From the NCBI GenBank assembly GCA_038532735.1, contig JBCBAC010000003.1:248001-312000 (forward strand): a stretch of 64,000 nucleotides of DNA. Direction: 5' to 3'. Positions within the stretch are counted from its first letter, which is position 1, and the number at the start of each line of letters is the position of its first letter. The notes below the pieces were generated by a model. The model was not told the DNA's origin. It made no database searches and worked only from the letters and a program-made list of their open reading frames with translations. Shown here piece by piece: positions 42,467 to 51,853 of the stretch. This DNA is from JAHTBL01 sp038532735 (GTDB taxonomy: Bacteria; Pseudomonadota; Alphaproteobacteria; Rhodobacterales; Rhodobacteraceae). Made by a program: the position numbers and the translations under genes.

Positions 42467-43077
42467 CGGCGGCGGCCTTCCTCTCGGTCGTTTTGATCCA
42501 TCTGGCCGCGGCGATGAGCCCGGGGCCCTCTTTTGTGGTCTCGGTGAAAACGGCGGCCTCGGAAGGTTTCAAGGTGGCCTCTGCCCTTGCGGTCGGGTTC
42601 GGGCTCGGAGCGACCCTCTGGGCGATTGCTGCACTTGCGGGCCTTGCCTTGTTATTTGAAATCGCGCCTGTGCTTTTGACCGCGCTCAAGATCGGCGGCG
42701 GGCTCTTTCTATGCTTCATCGCGCTAATGATGTGGCGCCACGCGGCAGAGCCTTTGGCGGAGGTAGAGGCGGATGCCCCGCCCCGCTCGATGCTGTCGGC
42801 GGTGCGTCTGGGGCTGATGACCCAGCTCGCCAATCCAAAACCCGCAATCTTCTTTGGCGCGGTCTTCATCGGACTGGTGCCTGCTGGGACGCCCCTGCCC
42901 GTCCTTCTCGCGCTGCTTGCGCTGATCTTCATCAACGAAACGCTTTGGTATGTTTTCGTCGCGCGCGCATTCTCAATCGCGCAGGCCCGCACTGCCTATA
43001 TCCGCATGAAAGCCATGATCGACCGCCTCTTCGGAGGGCTGATCGCCTTCTTTGGCCTCAAAATCGCTCTGACCTAA
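42463..43077 (+). CDS. LysE-family exporter
   Basis: A 204-residue inner-membrane protein with a GTG start. Five to six helices are seen, and the family marks AAAMSPGPSFVVSVKTAASEGFKVASALAVG (PGP motif near residue 20) and TQLANPKPAIFFGAVFIG. LysE/RhtB-type proteins export amino acids such as lysine, homoserine or threonine. The substrate cannot be told. It is translated by overlap with fabI and followed 11 bases later by gpt, forming a plus-strand run that continues through ppiD. Confidence 0.85.
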   Translation: MTAAAFLSVVLIHLAAAMSPGPSFVVSVKTAASEGFKVASALAVGFGLGATLWAIAALAGLALLFEIAPVLLTALKIGGGLFLCFIALMMWRHAAEPLAEVEADAPPRSMLSAVRLGLMTQLANPKPAIFFGAVFIGLVPAGTPLPVLLALLALIFINETLWYVFVARAFSIAQARTAYIRMKAMIDRLFGGLIAFFGLKIALT

Positions 43078-43088
43078 GGATCGCTGCC

Positions 43089-43595
43089 ATGACCGACCGC
43101 CTGCCCCACGAAAAAGGCTTCCATATCAGTTGGGACCAGATTCACCGTGACAGCCGTGCTTTGGCGTGGCGGTTGGACGGCAATGGCCCCGACGATGGCG
43201 CATGGCGCGCCGTGGTCGCGATCACCCGGGGCGGCATGGCCCCTGCGATGATCGTAGCCCGCGAGCTGGACATTCGCGTCGTCGATACGATCAGCGTGAA
43301 AAGCTACAACAATCAGGAACAGACCGATGCGGTTGTGCTGAAAGCGCCGGATGCGGATCTGATGGGCGACGGCACAGGCATTCTGATCCTTGATGATCTG
43401 GTCGATAGTGGCAAAACGCTGGAACTTGTGCGCCAGCATTACCCCAAAGCGCATTTCGCAACCGTTTATGCCAAGCCCAAGGGGCGCCCGATGGTGGATA
43501 CGTTCATCACCGAAGTGAGCCAGGATACATGGATCTTCTTCCCCTGGGACATGGCCCTGCAATATGTGGAGCCTTATCGCGGCACGGATGCATGA
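43089..43595 (+). CDS. gpt: xanthine phosphoribosyltransferase
   Basis: A 168-residue type I phosphoribosyltransferase converting xanthine (and guanine) to the nucleotide with PRPP. Start 43089 (MTDRLPHEKGFHISWDQIHR) is the first ATG after lysE-type stop. The PRPP-binding motif is GILILDDLVDSGKTLELV, and KSYNNQE resembles the flexible loop. The C-terminal WIFFPWDMALQY aligns with the base-binding region of Gpt. Length is a little longer than the 152 of E. coli. It overlaps the aminotransferase by ATGA. Confidence 0.88.
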   Translation: MTDRLPHEKGFHISWDQIHRDSRALAWRLDGNGPDDGAWRAVVAITRGGMAPAMIVARELDIRVVDTISVKSYNNQEQTDAVVLKAPDADLMGDGTGILILDDLVDSGKTLELVRQHYPKAHFATVYAKPKGRPMVDTFITEVSQDTWIFFPWDMALQYVEPYRGTDA

Positions 43596-44767
43596 GCCGG
43601 ACGGGGGCCACTTTCTCCCCTCCGGTTATGGAGGCGCGGCGCTGGCTTGAGGGTGTCAGCTTTCCTGACAACCAGCCGCTTTTGAACGTCAGCCAAGCGG
43701 CGCCTGTCGATCCGCCACCGTCAGCTATGCTGGAGGCAATGGCGCAAATTGTGCTAAGCGATCCGGCGGCGCATCTTTATGGCCCTGTCTTGGGACTGCC
43801 GGAGTTGCGGAGCGAGGTGGCGACGCAGTTTTCCGCAGGCTACGGCGGCGCAATCACAGAAGAGCATGTGGCGATCACCTCGGGCTGCAACCAAGCCTTT
43901 GCGGCGGCAATCGCAACACTTTGCGAGGAAGGGGATGAAGTTCTCCTCCCAACCCCTTGGTATTTCAATCATAAGATGTGGTTGGATATGGCCGGTGTCA
44001 AAGCCGTGCCGCTGGAAACCGGTGCCGATCTGCTGCCTGATCCCGCTAAGGCCAAGGAGCTGATCACCCCGCGGACGAAGGCGATTGCGCTTGTGACTCC
44101 CAACAATCCGGCAGGCGTCGAATACCCCGCATCGCTGATGGAGGCGTTTCGCGATCTGGCTCGGGAAAGCGGCATCGCATTGATCGTCGATGAGACCTAC
44201 CGCGATTTTCATAGCCAAGACGGCGCGCCGCACACGCTCTTTCAGGATGCGCAGTGGGACGACACGCTGATCCAGCTTTACAGCTTTTCCAAGGCCTACC
44301 GTCTGACCGGACACCGCGTCGGTGCGATCCTGACCAGCCCCGCCCGGATGCGCGAAGTGGAGAAGTTCCTCGACACGGTCACAATCTGCCCCAACCAGCT
44401 GGGACAGCGCGCCGCCCTTTGGGGGATGCGCAATCTAGGCGATTGGCTGGCTGGGGAACGGCACGAAATTCTAGCCCGGCGGGCGGCGATTGAAGCCAAT
44501 ATGCCCAAGCTCTCTGCGCAAGGTTGGCACCTGCTGGGTGTTGGCGCGTATTTCGCCTATCTGCAGCATCCGTTTGCCCAGCCCTCTGATGCGCTGGCAC
44601 AGGAATTGGTGCGCCAGTCGGGCATCCTTTGCCTGCCCGGGACCATGTTCCAGCCGGACGGATCGGAAGCCGGAAAAGCCCAGCTGCGCATCGCCTTTGC
44701 CAATATCGACGCAGACGGGATCACGACGCTGTTTGACAGGCTTGCCGCCCACCGCCCAACCGCCTAA
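43592..44767 (+). CDS. PLP-dependent aminotransferase class I/II
   Basis: A 391-residue fold-type I enzyme. Start 43592 (MSRTGATFSPPVMEARRWLE) overlaps gpt by 4 bases. PLP binding is marked by the VTPNNPAG segment, DETYRDF (Asp for the pyridine nitrogen), the catalytic lysine in YSFSKAYRLTGHRVG, and the C-terminal arginine in QLRIAFAN. This group includes aspartate, alanine and aromatic aminotransferases. The substrate is unknown; its place between gpt and ppiD gives no pathway hint. Confidence 0.85.
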   Translation: MSRTGATFSPPVMEARRWLEGVSFPDNQPLLNVSQAAPVDPPPSAMLEAMAQIVLSDPAAHLYGPVLGLPELRSEVATQFSAGYGGAITEEHVAITSGCNQAFAAAIATLCEEGDEVLLPTPWYFNHKMWLDMAGVKAVPLETGADLLPDPAKAKELITPRTKAIALVTPNNPAGVEYPASLMEAFRDLARESGIALIVDETYRDFHSQDGAPHTLFQDAQWDDTLIQLYSFSKAYRLTGHRVGAILTSPARMREVEKFLDTVTICPNQLGQRAALWGMRNLGDWLAGERHEILARRAAIEANMPKLSAQGWHLLGVGAYFAYLQHPFAQPSDALAQELVRQSGILCLPGTMFQPDGSEAGKAQLRIAFANIDADGITTLFDRLAAHRPTA

Positions 44768-44795
44768 ACAACCCCAGAGCGGTAGGGAGAGCCTC

Positions 44796-46655
44796 ATGGC
44801 CAAGGGCAAGTCATCAAACATTTTCGTCTGGATCATTCTGGTCCTGCTCATCATCGGTTTGGCGGGTTTCGGGGCCTCCGGACTGAACGGCACGATCCGC
44901 ACAGTCGGCAAGGTTGGCGAAGAGCCGATCACGGTCACAAGCTATGTGAACGAGGTCCAGTCGGAACTGCGTGCCCTACAAGCACAAACCGGCCAGCCGA
45001 TCACCTTCGAACAGGCGCAACAATTTGGCTTGACGCAATCCGTGCTGGGCCGTCTTGTCAGCCAGGCCGCCGTGGATCACGAGGCCCGGATCATGGGGCT
45101 GTCCGTCGGCGACGCGGAAGTGCGCGATCAGCTGATGCAGATCCCGGCGTTCCAAGGCATCAATGGCCAGTTTGATCGCGAAGCCTATGCGTTCACTCTG
45201 GATCGCTCGGGCCTCAACGAGACGGAGTTTGAGGAGTCTATTCGCGATGACAGCGCGCGCACGTTGCTGCAGACCGGGATGGCCGGGGCCGTGCGTCTGC
45301 CCGCGTCATATGGTCAAGCGCTTGCGAATTACTACGGCGAACGGCGCGGGTTCACGTGGGCGCTGCTGACCGAAGACGATCTTGCTGAGCCCGTGCCGAC
45401 ACCGGCTGAGGCCGATATCGAAGGTATTTATGACGACAATCCAGAGGCCTTCACGGCCCCGGCCGCAAAGGCGATCACCTATACGCTGCTGACCCCGGAC
45501 ATGATCCTCGACAGTGTCGAGATCAGCGAGGATGCCCTGCGCGCGCTTTATGACGAGCGCGAGGCAGAATTCAACCGCCCCGAGCGGCGTTTGGTGGAAC
45601 GTCTGGTCTTTGGCAGCGAAGAAGATGCGCAAGCCGCCAAGGCGCGGCTGGATAGCGGGTCGATCAGCTTCTCGGAACTGGTTGGCGAACGTGGCTTGAC
45701 GCTGGCCGATATTGATCTGGGTGATGTGGTGGAGGGCGAACTTGGTGAAGCCTCCGGCCCTGTCTTCGCGCTGGACGAGCCCGGCGTTGTGGGGCCGCTG
45801 CCCAGCGATCTGGGCCCTGCGCTGTACCGGATGAATGCCATTCTGTCGGCACAGCAGACCACGTTTGAAGAGGCGCGCGATGATCTGGGCACAGAGCTTG
45901 CACTGGATCGCGCCCGTCGCGTTATCGAAGTGCAAGCGCAGGAAATTGACGACATGCTTGCCGCTGGTGCGACGCTGGAAGATGTGGCCAACGACACCGA
46001 CATGACGTTGAACCAGATCAATTTCAGCGAGGAAAGCACCGAAGCGACCGCGGCCTATGAAGCCTTCCGCGCCGCCGCAGAAGCTGTAACCGCAGACGAT
46101 TTCCCCGAAGTGATCGCGCTGGAGGATGGCGGCATCGCAGCTCTGCGTCTGGACGAGGTGATCCCGCCCACCCTTCAGCCCCTTTCCGAGGTGCGAGGCG
46201 AGGTCATTGCCCTCTGGCGCGAGCGCACAGTGAACCGCTTGCTGCGCGAACGGGCCAATGAGATTGCCGAGACCCTCACTGAGGTCAGCGATCTGGCCTC
46301 CGTCGGCCTGACCGCCACGGTCGAGACGGACATCACACGCCAAGATTTCATCGAAGGTCTGCCGCGCAGCTTCATCGACTCGGTCTTTGAGCTGGAGGTC
46401 GGCGGACGGTCGGTCATCAGTGCCGGACCGCGCGTCTATCTGGTGCGCCTCGACAGCATCTCACCACCTGATCCGGACGCCGAAGACGGTGTGCAACTGG
46501 GCCGCGCGCTGGAGCGTCAGTTGGAAGACGGCATCGGGCGCGACATCCTTGGGGCCTTTGCCGCCGATGTGCAATCACGCGCCGGGATCGAGATTGATCA
46601 GCGCGCGCTCGATGCGGTCAATGCCAGCTTCGGCAGCGGCCGTGGCGGATTGTAG
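44796..46655 (+). CDS. ppiD: periplasmic folding factor PpiD-like (SurA/PpiD family)
   Basis: A 619-residue protein anchored by an N-terminal helix (FVWIILVLLIIGLAGFGASGL). The rest is periplasmic: a SurA-N-like helical region with YVNEVQSELRALQAQTGQPIT, and parvulin-like domains with RRLVERLVFGSEEDAQAAKARL and FALDEPGVVGPLPSDLGPALYRM. Length and order match PpiD, a periplasmic chaperone at the SecYEG exit. Catalytic residues of parvulin are not sharp, and PpiD parvulin domains are often inactive. It is followed 13 bases later by trpE. Confidence 0.85.
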   Translation: MAKGKSSNIFVWIILVLLIIGLAGFGASGLNGTIRTVGKVGEEPITVTSYVNEVQSELRALQAQTGQPITFEQAQQFGLTQSVLGRLVSQAAVDHEARIMGLSVGDAEVRDQLMQIPAFQGINGQFDREAYAFTLDRSGLNETEFEESIRDDSARTLLQTGMAGAVRLPASYGQALANYYGERRGFTWALLTEDDLAEPVPTPAEADIEGIYDDNPEAFTAPAAKAITYTLLTPDMILDSVEISEDALRALYDEREAEFNRPERRLVERLVFGSEEDAQAAKARLDSGSISFSELVGERGLTLADIDLGDVVEGELGEASGPVFALDEPGVVGPLPSDLGPALYRMNAILSAQQTTFEEARDDLGTELALDRARRVIEVQAQEIDDMLAAGATLEDVANDTDMTLNQINFSEESTEATAAYEAFRAAAEAVTADDFPEVIALEDGGIAALRLDEVIPPTLQPLSEVRGEVIALWRERTVNRLLRERANEIAETLTEVSDLASVGLTATVETDITRQDFIEGLPRSFIDSVFELEVGGRSVISAGPRVYLVRLDSISPPDPDAEDGVQLGRALERQLEDGIGRDILGAFAADVQSRAGIEIDQRALDAVNASFGSGRGGL

Positions 46656-46668
46656 AAGGCCAGCGCTT

Positions 46669-48174
46669 GTGACATTGACCCCCGACTTTGCCAGTTTTGA
46701 GGCAGGCTATAACGCAGGCCGACCGCAGGTTGTCTACACGCGGCTCGCCGCCGACCTGGACACGCCCGTGTCGCTGATGCTCAAGCTCGCCGGGGCGCGC
46801 AAAGACAGCTTTATGCTGGAAAGTGTCACGGGCGGTGAGGTGCGCGGGCGCTATTCGATTGTAGGCATGAAACCCGATCTCATCTGGGCTTGCGATGGCA
46901 CCACCAGCCGCATCAACCGCAGCGCCAAGTTCGACGCTGATGCTTTCGAGGCGCTGGACGGCGATCCCTTGGACAGCCTGCGCGCAGTGATCGCGGAGAG
47001 CCGGATCGACATGCCCGATGATCTGCCCGCCTCGGCAGCGGGGCTTTTCGGCTATCTGGGCTATGACATGATCCGCTTGGTGGAGCATCTGCCGAACGTG
47101 AATCCCGATCCCCTTGGCGTGCCCGATGCGATGCTGCTTCGCCCCACAGTGGTGGCCGTTTTGGATGGCGTGAAAGGCGAGGTCACCGTGGTCTCCCCTG
47201 CATGGGTCACCGAAGGACAATCTGCCAAGGCCGCTTACGCGCAGGCCGCCGAACGCGTGATGGATGCTGTGCGCGAGATGGAGCGGCCCGTCCCCCTCGA
47301 CCGCGCCCTGGGCGAGGCGCAGGACGACCCCGAGCCGGTGTCGAACTTCACCCGTGAGGGCTACAAAGCCGCCGTGGAGGCTGCGAAGGAGTACATCCGC
47401 GCAGGCGACATTTTTCAGGTCGTGCCCTCGCAACGCTGGACGCAGAATTACAAACAACCGCCCTTCGCGCTTTACCGATCGCTGCGGCGCACCAACCCGT
47501 CGCCCTTCATGTTCTACTTCAACTTCGGCGCGTTTCAGGTGATCGGTGCGAGCCCCGAGATCCTTGTGCGGGTCTTCGGGAACGAGGTCACGATCCGCCC
47601 TATCGCAGGCACGCGGCCACGCGGCGCGACGCCTGACGAGGACCGCGCGTTGGAGGCCGACCTGATGGCCGACGAGAAAGAGCTGGCCGAGCATTTGATG
47701 CTGTTGGATTTAGGCCGCAACGACACGGCGAAAGTTTCGAAGGTTGGCAGCGTACGCCCGACGGAGAAATTCATCGTCGAACGCTACAGCCACGTGATGC
47801 ATATCGTCTCAAATGTCGTGGGCGAGCTGTCAGACGATCAAGACGCTCTGTCGGCCCTTCTGTCCGGTCTGCCCGCGGGAACGGTGTCCGGCGCGCCGAA
47901 GGTGCGCGCGATGGAAATCATCGACGAGTTGGAGCCGGAAAAGCGTGGGGTTTACGGTGGCGGCTGTGGGTATTTCGCAGCCAATGGCGATATGGATATG
48001 TGTATCGCCCTGCGCACCGCGCTGGTGAAGGATGAAAAGCTTTACATCCAAGCGGGCGGCGGCGTTGTTTACGACAGCGACCCGGAGGCCGAGTATATGG
48101 AAACGGTCCACAAATCTCAGGCCATTCGCAAGGCTGCAGCGGATGCGACGCGCTTCACGGGATCAAACAGCTAG
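46669..48174 (+). CDS. trpE: anthranilate synthase component I
   Basis: A 501-residue enzyme with a GTG start at 46669 (MTLTPDFASFEAGYNA after it); AAGG precedes it and the frame upstream belongs to ppiD. TrpE makes anthranilate from chorismate with TrpG. Marks are the feedback site FMLESVTGG, RAGDIFQVVPSQRW, GASPEILVRVFGNEV, RPIAGTRPRG, HLMLLDLGRNDTAKVSKVGS and PAGTVSGAPKVRAMEII. It is 2 kb from trpGDC, separated by two minus-strand genes, as usual in Rhodobacteraceae. No attenuator is seen in the 13-base gap after ppiD. Confidence 0.95.
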   Translation: MTLTPDFASFEAGYNAGRPQVVYTRLAADLDTPVSLMLKLAGARKDSFMLESVTGGEVRGRYSIVGMKPDLIWACDGTTSRINRSAKFDADAFEALDGDPLDSLRAVIAESRIDMPDDLPASAAGLFGYLGYDMIRLVEHLPNVNPDPLGVPDAMLLRPTVVAVLDGVKGEVTVVSPAWVTEGQSAKAAYAQAAERVMDAVREMERPVPLDRALGEAQDDPEPVSNFTREGYKAAVEAAKEYIRAGDIFQVVPSQRWTQNYKQPPFALYRSLRRTNPSPFMFYFNFGAFQVIGASPEILVRVFGNEVTIRPIAGTRPRGATPDEDRALEADLMADEKELAEHLMLLDLGRNDTAKVSKVGSVRPTEKFIVERYSHVMHIVSNVVGELSDDQDALSALLSGLPAGTVSGAPKVRAMEIIDELEPEKRGVYGGGCGYFAANGDMDMCIALRTALVKDEKLYIQAGGGVVYDSDPEAEYMETVHKSQAIRKAAADATRFTGSNS

Positions 48175-48238
48175 ATTGTCTGGCGCCCGGAGGCTTTGTC
48201 TCCGGTTCCCCACAATCCTCTGAAACGGTAAGGTTGGT

Positions 48239-48499
48239 CTAGTTCCGAAGGGCCTCGATCAACTCGTCTTTCGTCATGTCCCAGCGGCCTTCAATATCCA
48301 GCTCGCCTGCCCGCTCGATCAGTTCGTCCTTGGTCCAGTCTTCGTAAGGCGGCGCTTTGCCGCCTTTCTCGGACGGCGACATGTTCTCGTTGGCCTGCGC
48401 ATTGGCAATCGCGGCAGCCTTGGACTTGTCATAGCCCTTGTCACGCAGGGCGTCATAGGTGTCGTCGTCTTTGATGGAAGGTCGTTGCGTCTTGGCCAT
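48239..48499 (-). CDS. small Rho-N/SAP-like nucleic-acid-binding protein
   Basis: An 86-residue protein. I start at 48499 (MAKTQRPSIKDDDTYDALRD) behind AAGGAG. The first half is polar (YDKSKAAAIANAQANE) and the second carries two copies of a Rho-N-like motif, WTKDELIERAGELDIEGRW and MTKDELIEALR. That kind of helix-extended-helix repeat binds nucleic acid in Rho factor and related proteins. A role in RNA or DNA binding is inferred. It lies between trpE and the deacetylase, with a weak dyad downstream (CCGGAG/CTCCGG near 48187-48205). Confidence 0.75.
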   Translation of the reverse strand: MAKTQRPSIKDDDTYDALRDKGYDKSKAAAIANAQANENMSPSEKGGKAPPYEDWTKDELIERAGELDIEGRWDMTKDELIEALRN

Positions 48500-48556
48500 G
48501 GGGCGCTCCTTGAACTGTTGCCAGTCCAACGCGACGCAGCCTGCTTGGTTCCCCGC

Positions 48557-50107
48557 CTACTCGGCCGTCAGCACGGCAGAGACCGGCACAAGCGCCACAC
48601 GGCCTGCACGGTCGCTGAGCCCCCAAAGCAAGAGCGCGGAGATCGTGTCGGGCCGGATGCGCCCCAGCATGATAACCTCTTCACCTTGGGCCGCGCGGAA
48701 GGCGGCGTTGTCCAGAAAGCGGCGGATCACGGTGGGGGTCTGCCCTTCGCTGTCTAGATCATCGAAGATGTTTGCCGCAGGAAACCCAGTGCTGTCGGCA
48801 AGCTGCGCTGTGGCGTTCAAACCGGTGCTTGCCGTCACCAGCCCGTGCCCGGATTGCCCCAGCCGTTCGATGATCTGTTCGGTGCCTTGCCGCCCGCCCG
48901 GCACGTCTTGCGCAATCAGGACGCCCGCCGCTTCGGGCACGGCAGCAAGTGAGGCATCAAGCGCGACCTCGATATCCGACGGAGCTGCCCCTTCCGGCAA
49001 ATCGGCGAGGGCCAGCACTTCGAAACCTTCCGCCCTGTATTTCGACATCACATCGGCGGCATTCGGGGCCGTCGCGGACACCGCAAAGGTGATCGGATAG
49101 GGGAAAGAGCGCAACGCATCCGCGCCAATTGGGCTGGAGCCGTCGTCAATCAGCAAGATAGACATCAGGGGGCGCGCTTCGGGGTTGTCCCACGCGGCAG
49201 CGAAGCGCTCGAGCGGTGGGGCATTCGGGTCTATGGCGGATGGCTCAGCGGTTTCAGGCTCTTCCACGGGTGTCTCGTCCGTGTCTGCGCTGATGGTTGG
49301 CAGACGCCCAGTCTGCACATTCTCGGCCCGGTCGCCGAATGTGCCCACCGGTTCGCCAAGGCTCTGCCCTTGCTCGCTTTGCAATGCGATCCGCGGCGCG
49401 GTCTCGGCCTCATCGGCCTGTACCTCTTCGGCTTGTGTCTTTTGCGCAGCGCCCTCCTCCGCCGGTGCTTGATCCGGGGCGCTGGGTGCGGGCGCCTCTT
49501 CTGCAATCTCAGCGGATGGCTCAGGTGTCTCGGCTTCCGGCTCAGCCGCGCCCACCGTGTCTTCCTGCGGAGCAACGGGCGCTTGGGGCGCCTCAGAGAC
49601 AACGACTGGCGCGCTGTCATCAGACGTCTCCGGCTCGGCGGCCTCTGCTGCAGGCGCCGTCTCGGCAGGCGCTTCTACCACTTCGCCATCGTCGGGAGCT
49701 TCAGCTTCAGGGGCTTGCGTCACCACCTCCGGCGCGTCCTCAGTCTCAGCCACAGCAGGGGCCATGGCTTGCGGGCTGGGCAAAACCGGCTCTTCCACAC
49801 CTACAGCATCCGCGGCTTCATCGACGACCTCAGGGGCGTCTGGCGCAGGCACAGTCCCGCCCGTTTCCGGCAATGCGGCGGGGCTGGTATCGGCGACCGG
49901 GGCTTCCGGCTGATCGATACCCATCGGCTCCGGCGCCGAGGCGACGGCGGGCGGATCGCCTGTCTCAGAGGGTACGGTGTCCGCCATCGCAGGCTCGTCT
50001 ACGCGGGCCCGATCCCCCGGCCCTTCACCCATCACCGACGCGACAGACAAGCCCAGCACGGACACCAATCCGCCCCAGATGAAACCAAAGAATATCCCGC
50101 GTCCCAC
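48557..50107 (-). CDS. divergent polysaccharide deacetylase (YibQ-like)
   Basis: A 516-residue protein. I use GTG 50107 (VGRGIFFGFIWGGLVSVLGL), which has GAGGAG 8 bases before it and starts a membrane anchor; the longer frame to 50236 has no such signal. A long Ala/Pro/Glu-rich linker (about 25-285) carries many PEPE/APE-type runs, and the C-terminal third has the divergent deacetylase fold: SILLIDDGSSPIGADAL, FAVSATAPNAADVMSKYRAEGFEVL and GLVTASTGLNATAQLA. Catalytic residues of true deacetylases are not evident. The family may act on the cell envelope; mechanism unknown. Confidence 0.8.
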   Translation of the reverse strand: MGRGIFFGFIWGGLVSVLGLSVASVMGEGPGDRARVDEPAMADTVPSETGDPPAVASAPEPMGIDQPEAPVADTSPAALPETGGTVPAPDAPEVVDEAADAVGVEEPVLPSPQAMAPAVAETEDAPEVVTQAPEAEAPDDGEVVEAPAETAPAAEAAEPETSDDSAPVVVSEAPQAPVAPQEDTVGAAEPEAETPEPSAEIAEEAPAPSAPDQAPAEEGAAQKTQAEEVQADEAETAPRIALQSEQGQSLGEPVGTFGDRAENVQTGRLPTISADTDETPVEEPETAEPSAIDPNAPPLERFAAAWDNPEARPLMSILLIDDGSSPIGADALRSFPYPITFAVSATAPNAADVMSKYRAEGFEVLALADLPEGAAPSDIEVALDASLAAVPEAAGVLIAQDVPGGRQGTEQIIERLGQSGHGLVTASTGLNATAQLADSTGFPAANIFDDLDSEGQTPTVIRRFLDNAAFRAAQGEEVIMLGRIRPDTISALLLWGLSDRAGRVALVPVSAVLTAE

Positions 50108-50255
50108 GGCTGCTGCTCCTCGTCGTCCTCCCTCTGGGAGAGGTTCCTGCGTCGTCCACATCACGGTCTGGCCTTGACCTTCCCGCGCTGCTTCCCGCAT
50201 GTATACCGCGACCTTGACGGGGCTGCCCAGCCCCAAATCCTGAAAGCCGCGCGCG

Positions 50256-50837
50256 ATGCTTCTGCTGATCGATAACTATGACAGTTTTACCTATAATCTC
50301 GTCCATTATCTGGGCGAGTTGGGCGCTGATATCGTTGTGAAACGCAATGACGCGCTTGATCCGCAAGAGGCGATGGGCATGAAGCCCGAAGCGATCCTGC
50401 TGTCCCCCGGCCCCTGCGATCCGTCACAGGCCGGGATCTGCCTCGCGCTAACAGAGGCCGCCGCCGAGACACGCACCCCGCTGATGGGCGTGTGTCTGGG
50501 GCATCAGACCATTGGGCAAGCCTTTGGCGGCCAGGTCGTGCGCTGTCATGAAATCGTGCATGGCAAGATGGGCCAGATGCGCCACACAGGCACCGGGCTT
50601 TTCGCAGACCTGCCCAGCCCGTTTGACGCGACGCGCTATCATTCGCTTGTGGTGGATCGCGCGACCCTGCCCGGCTGCCTTGAGATCACGGCAGAACTGG
50701 AGGATGGCACGATCATGGGCCTGCAGCACCGCGATCTGCCCATTCACGGCGTGCAATTTCACCCCGAATCCATCGCCTCCGAGCACGGGCATAAACTGTT
50801 GAAAAACTTCCTGAAAACTGTGAGCGAACCCGCATGA
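50256..50837 (+). CDS. trpG: anthranilate synthase component II (glutamine amidotransferase)
   Basis: A 193-residue class I amidotransferase supplying ammonia to TrpE. Start 50256 (MLLLIDNYDSFTYNLVHYLG) is standard. The catalytic triad includes Cys80 in PLMGVCLGHQTIGQ and HPESIASEHG near the end. VYHGKMGQMRHTG-type residues before the loop fit TrpG rather than PabA, though the two are hard to tell apart. It overlaps trpD by ATGA and begins the compact trpGDC-moaC-moeA run. No attenuator precedes it. Confidence 0.92.
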   Translation: MLLLIDNYDSFTYNLVHYLGELGADIVVKRNDALDPQEAMGMKPEAILLSPGPCDPSQAGICLALTEAAAETRTPLMGVCLGHQTIGQAFGGQVVRCHEIVHGKMGQMRHTGTGLFADLPSPFDATRYHSLVVDRATLPGCLEITAELEDGTIMGLQHRDLPIHGVQFHPESIASEHGHKLLKNFLKTVSEPA

Positions 50838-51853
50838 GCGACGCTTTGAAACCGCTGATCGGGGCTGCTGCAGACCGTCCACTGTCTCAGGCCGAGGCCG
50901 AAGAGGCGTTCGCGATCCTCTTTGACGGGGCTGCCACCCCCAGCCAGATTGGCGGCTTCCTCATGGCCCTGCGCACACGCGGCGAAACGGTAGAGGAATA
51001 TGCCGCCGCCGCTGCTGTAATGCGCGCGAAATGCACGCCCGTTGAAGCGCCAGAGGGCGCTATGGATATCGTCGGCACCGGGGGCGACGGCAAAGGCACG
51101 CTCAACATATCCACCGCGACGGCCTTTGTCGTGGCGGGCGCAGGCGTGACGGTGGCCAAGCACGGCAATCGCAACCTCAGCTCCAAATCCGGAGCTGCGG
51201 ATGCGCTGGGTCAAATGGGGATCGAGGTGATGGTCGGTGCCGACATCGCCAGCCGCGCGATCAACGAGTTGGGGATCGGCTTCATGATGGCCCCGATGCA
51301 CCACCCCGCAATCGGCCATGTCATGCCGACACGCGCTGAACTGGGCACCCGCACGATCTTCAATATCCTTGGTCCATTAACGAACCCGGCCGGGGTTAAA
51401 CGTCAGCTGACGGGCGCTTTCAGCCGCGATTTGATCCGCCCTATGGCTGAAACGCTCGCCGCTTTGGGATCCGAGAAAGCGTGGCTTGTGCATGGCGGCG
51501 ACGGCACGGATGAGCTGTCCGTCGCGGACGTCTCCTACATTGCAGCGCTTGAGGACGGCAAGATCGAAGAGCGGGAGTTGCATCCGGAAGACGCAGGCCT
51601 GCCGGCGCATCCATTCGAAGACCTATTAGGCGGCACGCCAGAGGAAAACGCCGTGGCTTTCCGCGCGCTGCTGGAGGGTGAAAAATCTGCCTATCGCGAT
51701 GCGGTTTTACTGAACGCGGCCGCGGCGCTGCTGATCGCGGACAAGGTGAACTCTTTACCTCAAGGGGTTGAAATTGCGTCAACTTCAATTGATAGCGGTG
51801 CTGCAAAAGCCAAGGTGGCCGCCTTGGCGAAACTCACATCGGAGGCTGCATGA
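50834..51853 (+). CDS. trpD: anthranilate phosphoribosyltransferase
   Basis: A 339-residue class IV phosphoribosyltransferase, usual length. It joins anthranilate with PRPP. Marks are IVGTGGDGKGTLNISTATAF, VAKHGNRNLSSKSGAADAL, FMMAPMHHPAIGHVMPTRAELG and FNILGPLTNPAGVKRQLTG. It is coupled to trpG upstream and trpC downstream through 4-base overlaps. The region has no unusual feature. The product is phosphoribosylanthranilate, whose next step (TrpF) is not coded in this window. Confidence 0.95.
   Translation: MSDALKPLIGAAADRPLSQAEAEEAFAILFDGAATPSQIGGFLMALRTRGETVEEYAAAAAVMRAKCTPVEAPEGAMDIVGTGGDGKGTLNISTATAFVVAGAGVTVAKHGNRNLSSKSGAADALGQMGIEVMVGADIASRAINELGIGFMMAPMHHPAIGHVMPTRAELGTRTIFNILGPLTNPAGVKRQLTGAFSRDLIRPMAETLAALGSEKAWLVHGGDGTDELSVADVSYIAALEDGKIEERELHPEDAGLPAHPFEDLLGGTPEENAVAFRALLEGEKSAYRDAVLLNAAAALLIADKVNSLPQGVEIASTSIDSGAAKAKVAALAKLTSEAA

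Noticed and set aside
49400..49900. Tandem repeat array
   Set aside because: It is the Ala/Pro/Glu-rich linker of the deacetylase-like protein; no regular unit is kept at DNA level.
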